DNA of 6,555 bases, taken from positions 1 through 6,555 of the forward strand of contig JAOUJR010000096.1 of assembly GCA_029883145.1 (NCBI GenBank). The letters run 5' to 3'. The DNA is from Nitrospirota bacterium (GTDB lineage: Bacteria; Nitrospirota; Thermodesulfovibrionia; Thermodesulfovibrionales; SM23-35). Shown here in pieces: positions 6,118 through 6,555 of the stretch; position 1 is the stretch's first letter; every line of letters starts with the position of its first letter. The notes under the pieces were generated by a model that saw only the letters and a list, made by a program, of their open reading frames with translations, made no database searches and had not been told where the DNA came from. A program made the position numbers and the translations under genes.

Positions 6118-6375
6118 ATGTTTGCATTATATGGGAAAAAACAAAGATGTCTCTGGTGTGGAAAAAGTAACAGAGAAAATTTTAAAGAAATTGTATTGAC
6201 TATTAAAAAGGCAGGCCCTCAGCAGGAGAGTGCTATTGTTTGTTCAGAGAAGTGCGAACAATCAGTCTTTGCTATGTGTCAATTTATTGAAAAAAATTTA
6301 TTTTCATTTTATACAGGAATCGCCTTAGGTATCGTTTTTGGATTATCTGGTCTCCTTATCCCGATATTCGGGTAA
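6118..6375 (+). CDS. Small membrane protein with zinc-finger-like cysteine pairs, function unknown
   Basis: An 85-residue protein with two parts. Residues 1-58 carry C11-x2-C14 (RCLWCG) and C42-x3-C46 (VCSEKCEQ), separated by 27 residues. This looks like a treble-clef or TRASH-like zinc site, in which 'CS..C' opens the final helix. An extra Cys is at 54. Residues about 61-84 form one hydrophobic helix (LFSFYTGIALGIVFGLSGLL) at the very C-terminus, so the zinc part is probably anchored to the membrane from the cytoplasmic side. The start is supported by AAAGGA at 6104-6109 with 8-nt spacing and by the extended -10 promoter upstream. It is the first gene of a + strand unit divergent from the lipoprotein operon. 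I do not recognise a named family. Metal binding is inferred from Cys spacing only. Confidence 0.75.
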   Translation: MFALYGKKQRCLWCGKSNRENFKEIVLTIKKAGPQQESAIVCSEKCEQSVFAMCQFIEKNLFSFYTGIALGIVFGLSGLLIPIFG

Positions 6376-6382
6376 AAAAATC

Positions 6383-6555
6383 TTGTTCATTTCTCTTATA
6401 GGAGTCTTCATCATAGGATTAACATTTCTCATCTTTCCCTTTGTCACACCACAAACCGTGAAGATGTTTGGATTGAGGGCGGGAATGGTTTTCGGTAGGA
6501 TAAGCGGGATAGTACTATTACTGATAGGGATTATATTGGTTTTCCATCTATCATG
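6383..6555 (+). CDS. Small membrane protein, partial at the window edge, start uncertain
   Basis: A frame shifted by one base from the preceding zinc-finger gene is open from 6329 to the window end. From the TTG at 6383 it encodes two hydrophobic helices: FISLIGVFIIGLTFLIFPFV, and ISGIVLLLIGIILVF near the end. They are joined by a loop containing VKMFGLRAGMVFGR. Such alternation is unlikely by chance, so the frame is probably coding. The start is unclear: TTG at 6383 (7 nt after the previous stop, weak ribosome site), TTG at 6338 (adds RYSGKK before helix 1 and overlaps the previous gene), or GTG 6458 / ATG 6464, which would drop helix 1. The window ends in TCATG, so the frame may stop at a TGA there if the next base is A. 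It could instead be the continuation of the zinc-finger gene after a frameshift. No family is recognised. Confidence 0.5.
   Translation, partial: MFISLIGVFIIGLTFLIFPFVTPQTVKMFGLRAGMVFGRISGIVLLLIGIILVFHLS

Noticed and set aside
6083..6199. A 38-codon frame whose ATG sits at the expected transcription start, suggesting a leaderless peptide
   Set aside because: It overlaps the better supported 85-residue gene in another frame, shows no recognisable features, and the downstream ATG has a good ribosome binding site.

Overview
The window reads as an AT-rich chromosomal segment from a Gram-negative (diderm), probably anaerobic bacterium. The diderm inference rests on a lipid A late acyltransferase homologue and a lipoprotein. 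The anaerobe inference rests weakly on the C-terminus of a flavodoxin/FMN-reductase-type protein. The gene set and the dispersed palindromic repeat would fit Thermodesulfovibrionia (Nitrospirota) or a deltaproteobacterial relative, but this placement is a guess from memory of similar sequences.

Layout. At the left edge, the last 83 codons of a flavodoxin-family gene run on the + strand and meet the next gene tail to tail, the two stop codons sharing TTAA at 250-253. From there to 5956 all genes are on the - strand. In transcription order they are: a small lipoprotein with a predicted beta-rich domain (5432-5956); a TrmN6-type tRNA adenine methyltransferase (4695-5426, 5 nt after it); a palindromic interspersed repeat (4594-4677); a XerD-like tyrosine recombinase (3675-4559); a Lon-like AAA+ Ser/Lys protease (1159-3582); and an LpxL/HtrB-type acyltransferase (250-1149, 9 nt after it). 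A 161-nt divergent promoter region (5957-6117) separates this block from a + strand unit at the right edge. That unit holds an 85-residue protein with a zinc-finger-like cysteine pattern and one C-terminal membrane helix, then a second small membrane frame, shifted by one base, that runs off the window.

Transcription. The lipoprotein and methyltransferase look co-transcribed from a promoter near 5990-6018. The protease and acyltransferase look like a second unit with a candidate promoter just after xerD (3639-3668). The repeat would place a strong RNA hairpin between the methyltransferase and xerD if they share a transcript. I see no CRISPR array, rRNA, tRNA, insertion sequence or clear Rho-independent terminator. 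No intergenic stretch exceeds about 160 nt.

This is mostly ordinary housekeeping content. The least explained parts are the zinc/membrane gene pair at the right edge, the folded repeat in front of xerD, and the unclassified lipoprotein. I do not see convincing evidence of a new multi-gene system.
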